A DNA stretch of 8,085 bases from an uncultured Bacteroidota bacterium (GTDB lineage: Bacteria; Bacteroidota; Bacteroidia; Chitinophagales; Chitinophagaceae): contig CAIVHI010000040.1 in NCBI GenBank assembly GCA_903905685.1, positions 1 to 8,085 on the forward strand. Direction: 5' to 3'. Within the stretch, counting starts at the first letter, position 1. Each line of letters begins with the position of its first letter. Shown one piece after another: positions 7,036 through 8,085 of the stretch. Below the pieces are notes generated by a model. It was not told the DNA's origin. It did not search any database and saw nothing but the letters and a program-made list of their open reading frames with translations. Made by a program: the position numbers and the translations under genes.

Positions 7036-7730
7036 TGGAAGCGCTCGCATTGAAATCGACCGGTATCACCAAGTACTTTCACGACCCCGTGAAGCTGGCG
7101 GTCTTGAACGGTATCGACTTGGAAGTAAAAAAGGGCGAGTTTGTGTCCATTGTAGGTAAGTCGGGCTGTGGCAAGTCTACCCTACTCTATGTGCTCTCCA
7201 CCATGGACCGCGACTATGAAGGCACTTTGGAAATCAATGGGGTAATGGCAACGGGGAAGAGCATCAACGCGTTGGCGTTCCTCCGCAATTCTACTATCGG
7301 TTTCGTATTCCAGTTCCACTACCTGCTGCCCGATTTTTCTTGTTTGAAAAATGTCATGATTCCCGGGCTGCGATTGGGCAAATTGAGCTACAAGGAAGTG
7401 GAGGAAAAGGCCTACGAAAAACTGAAAATGTTTGGCGTGGAAGACCAAGCCTTGAAGATGGCAAACAAGCTCTCCGGTGGGCAGCAGCAGCGGGTGGCTA
7501 TTGCCCGCGCACTCATCAACGACCCCGCCATCATCATGGGCGACGAACCGACCGGAAATCTGGACTCCAAGAACACCGGTGTGGTGTTCGACCTCTTCCA
7601 AAAATTGACCAAGGAATATGGCCAAACCATTATCACCGTAACCCACGATGAAGACTTCGCCGACCGCAGCGACCGCATTATCGAGATGGCCGATGGATGT
7701 ATTGTGACGCACAATAAGAAGTTGAAATAA
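7035..7730 (+). CDS. ABC transporter ATP-binding protein, MacB/LolD type
   Basis: The 231-residue ATPase has every expected motif: Walker A GKSGCGKST (41-49), Q-loop Gln93 in VFQFHYLLPDFS, the signature LSGGQQQR (146-153), Walker B AIIMGDEP with catalytic Glu171, D-loop NLDS (175-178) and the switch histidine at 204 (TVTHDEDFA). The length and the sequence around the Q-loop match the LolD/MacB subfamily, which pairs with FtsX-type permeases. It would act as a homodimer on the cytoplasmic face and power the tripartite exporter. The start overlaps the permease stop by one base, so the two subunits are probably made in matched amounts. This is the last gene of the operon; I see no strong rho-independent terminator directly after it. 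Confidence 0.95.
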   Translation: MEALALKSTGITKYFHDPVKLAVLNGIDLEVKKGEFVSIVGKSGCGKSTLLYVLSTMDRDYEGTLEINGVMATGKSINALAFLRNSTIGFVFQFHYLLPDFSCLKNVMIPGLRLGKLSYKEVEEKAYEKLKMFGVEDQALKMANKLSGGQQQRVAIARALINDPAIIMGDEPTGNLDSKNTGVVFDLFQKLTKEYGQTIITVTHDEDFADRSDRIIEMADGCIVTHNKKLK

Positions 7731-7780
7731 GGACTGCTTTATAGAAAGGGTAAGCGTAAGAGCGGCTAACTTTCCGAATA

Positions 7781-7824
7781 AGTGCCATTGCACCTGTTGT
7801 TGTCGACTTGAGGTGTGTTGCACT
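7781..7824. repeat. Imperfect inverted repeat downstream of the efflux operon
   Basis: AGTGC (7781-7785) and CACCT (7791-7795) pair with AGGTG (7811-7815) and GCACT (7820-7824), leaving an internal loop of 5 against 4 bases and a 15-base apical loop. Only a short T-run follows (TTT, 7828-7830), so it is at best a poor terminator of the operon. Confidence 0.3.
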
Positions 7825-7830
7825 CGGTTT

Positions 7831-7891
7831 CAACAATTTCCTTATCTTGTTTGAAATTTTAACATGCAATCGGAGAGGTTCAAAATTGTTG
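7831..7891. repeat. 9-bp inverted repeat CAACAATTT / AAATTGTTG
   Basis: CAACAATTT (7831-7839) and AAATTGTTG (7883-7891) are exact reverse complements separated by 43 bases of mostly AT-rich sequence. It is one of several stems in this region; its role is unknown. Confidence 0.35.
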
Positions 7892-7909
7892 GGCTTGCAC
7901 TTTTTAGAG

Positions 7910-7995
7910 CGCGGATGGGCGGCGCAGGGCCCAGCCTGTTGTTGGCGGTGGCGGCCTGCTTGGGGTCGATTTACAGCCTTATCCACAAATCCGCG
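7910..7995. repeat. 7-bp inverted repeat CGCGGAT / ATCCGCG around a GC-rich island
   Basis: CGCGGAT (7910-7916) and ATCCGCG (7989-7995) are exact reverse complements. They enclose the GC-rich island and the first arm of the next inverted repeat, so in RNA the two stems could form together only as a pseudoknot, or would be alternatives. Confidence 0.4.
7979..7987 (+). other. Perfect DnaA-box sequence TTATCCACA
   Basis: This nonamer is an exact match to the consensus DnaA box TTATnCACA and is identical to the strong-affinity form. It sits within the left arm of the 12-bp inverted repeat. Whether DnaA binds here is not known. Confidence 0.45.
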
Positions 7996-8040
7996 TAGGC
8001 AGGCACTGCCTTCAAGCAAGCCTGCCGTATAGCCCGGAAT

Positions 8041-8049
8041 TGTGGATAA
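8041..8049 (-). other. Second perfect DnaA-box sequence, inverted
   Basis: TGTGGATAA reads TTATCCACA on the minus strand, a second exact consensus DnaA box facing the first, 53 bases away. Because the two lie in the arms of one inverted repeat they are not independent matches. Confidence 0.45.
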
Positions 8050-8059
8050 GGTATTTGAA

Positions 8060-8084
8060 AAACGAATGGTGAGACCATACGTTT
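8060..8084. repeat. Hairpin at the window edge, possible minus-strand terminator
   Basis: AAACG (8060-8064) and ATGGT (8066-8070) pair with ACCAT (8074-8078) and CGTTT (8080-8084) around a GAG loop, giving ten base pairs and one A-A mismatch. On the minus strand the stem ends in a run of five Ts (8058-8062 on the plus strand are A), so it could end transcription from a gene beyond the right edge. Confidence 0.4.
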
Positions 8085-8085
8085 G

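Larger units (their letters stand above)
7977..8051. repeat. Nested inverted repeat: 12-bp outer arms and 7-bp inner arms
   Basis: The outer arms CCTTATCCACAA (7977-7988) and TTGTGGATAAGG (8040-8051) are perfect reverse complements. Inside them GGCAGGC (7998-8004) pairs with GCCTGCC (8020-8026). An alternative small hairpin is AGGCAG (7997-8002) with CTGCCT (8006-8011). The 75-base unit could fold into one long imperfect hairpin. Such units can be REP-like or MITE-like repeats or RNA elements; which one applies here is undecided. Confidence 0.6.
7731..8085. other. Structured non-coding region with multiple inverted repeats
   Basis: No reading frame here carries recognisable protein features; the longest ones (7808-8032 plus, 7678-8019 minus) have erratic composition. 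The stretch moves from ordinary sequence to an AT-rich part (about 7825-7910), then a markedly GC-rich island (about 7910-7966), then a chain of inverted repeats to the window edge. It could be the 3' untranslated region of the operon plus an interspersed repeat, a structured RNA, or the control region of a gene beyond the right edge. Confidence 0.55.

Noticed and set aside
7678..8032. Open frames on both strands in the right-end region (7808-8032 plus, 7678-8019 minus)
   Set aside because: Translations are Trp/Arg/Pro- or Gln/Arg-rich with no domain pattern and follow the GC-rich island and repeats; one overlaps the end of the ATPase gene.
7910..8085. CRISPR array, integron attC site, retron or tmRNA
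   Set aside because: There are no regularly spaced direct repeats, no RYYYAAC/GTTRRRY core pair, no reverse transcriptase nearby, and no tRNA-like ends or tag reading frame.

Overview
The window looks like chromosomal DNA from a member of the Bacteroidota, probably a Chitinophagales- or Sphingobacteriales-type organism, although I cannot name the genus. The support is a good match to the Bacteroidetes -7 promoter box (TAnnTTTG) upstream of an outer-membrane protein gene, weak or absent Shine-Dalgarno sequences, a lipoprotein-type membrane fusion protein, and the general style of the proteins. Base composition is moderate in the genes and changes sharply in the last 300 bases.

Left part (1-1282, minus strand): lipB (octanoyltransferase of lipoate synthesis), followed 12 bases after its stop codon by a GTG-started gene for a small uncharacterised membrane protein that runs off the left edge. 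Middle (1456-2555, plus strand): a single secreted, probably beta-barrel outer-membrane protein of unknown function, with its own promoter and divergent from lipB.

Centre and right (2629-7730, plus strand): a compact five-gene operon. It consists of a TetR-family repressor, a TolC-type outer membrane factor, a periplasmic membrane fusion protein with a possible lipid anchor, a MacB/FtsX-type ABC permease and a MacB/LolD-type ABC ATPase. Gaps are 7, -4, 40 and -1 bases. Together they would build a MacAB-TolC-like tripartite exporter in which the ATPase and permease, fused in MacB, are separate proteins. A perfect 14-bp inverted repeat with a 4-base centre (2629-2660) lies just before tetR and overlaps a plausible promoter, so it is the natural candidate for the repressor's operator. 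The exported substrate cannot be read from the sequence.

Right end (7731-8085): no convincing gene. The region holds a series of inverted repeats, a short GC-rich island, two perfect DnaA-box sequences (TTATCCACA) facing each other inside a 12-bp inverted repeat, a possible pseudoknot arrangement, and a final hairpin cut by the window edge. It may be an interspersed structured repeat, a non-coding RNA or a DnaA-binding site, and it is the least explained part of the window.
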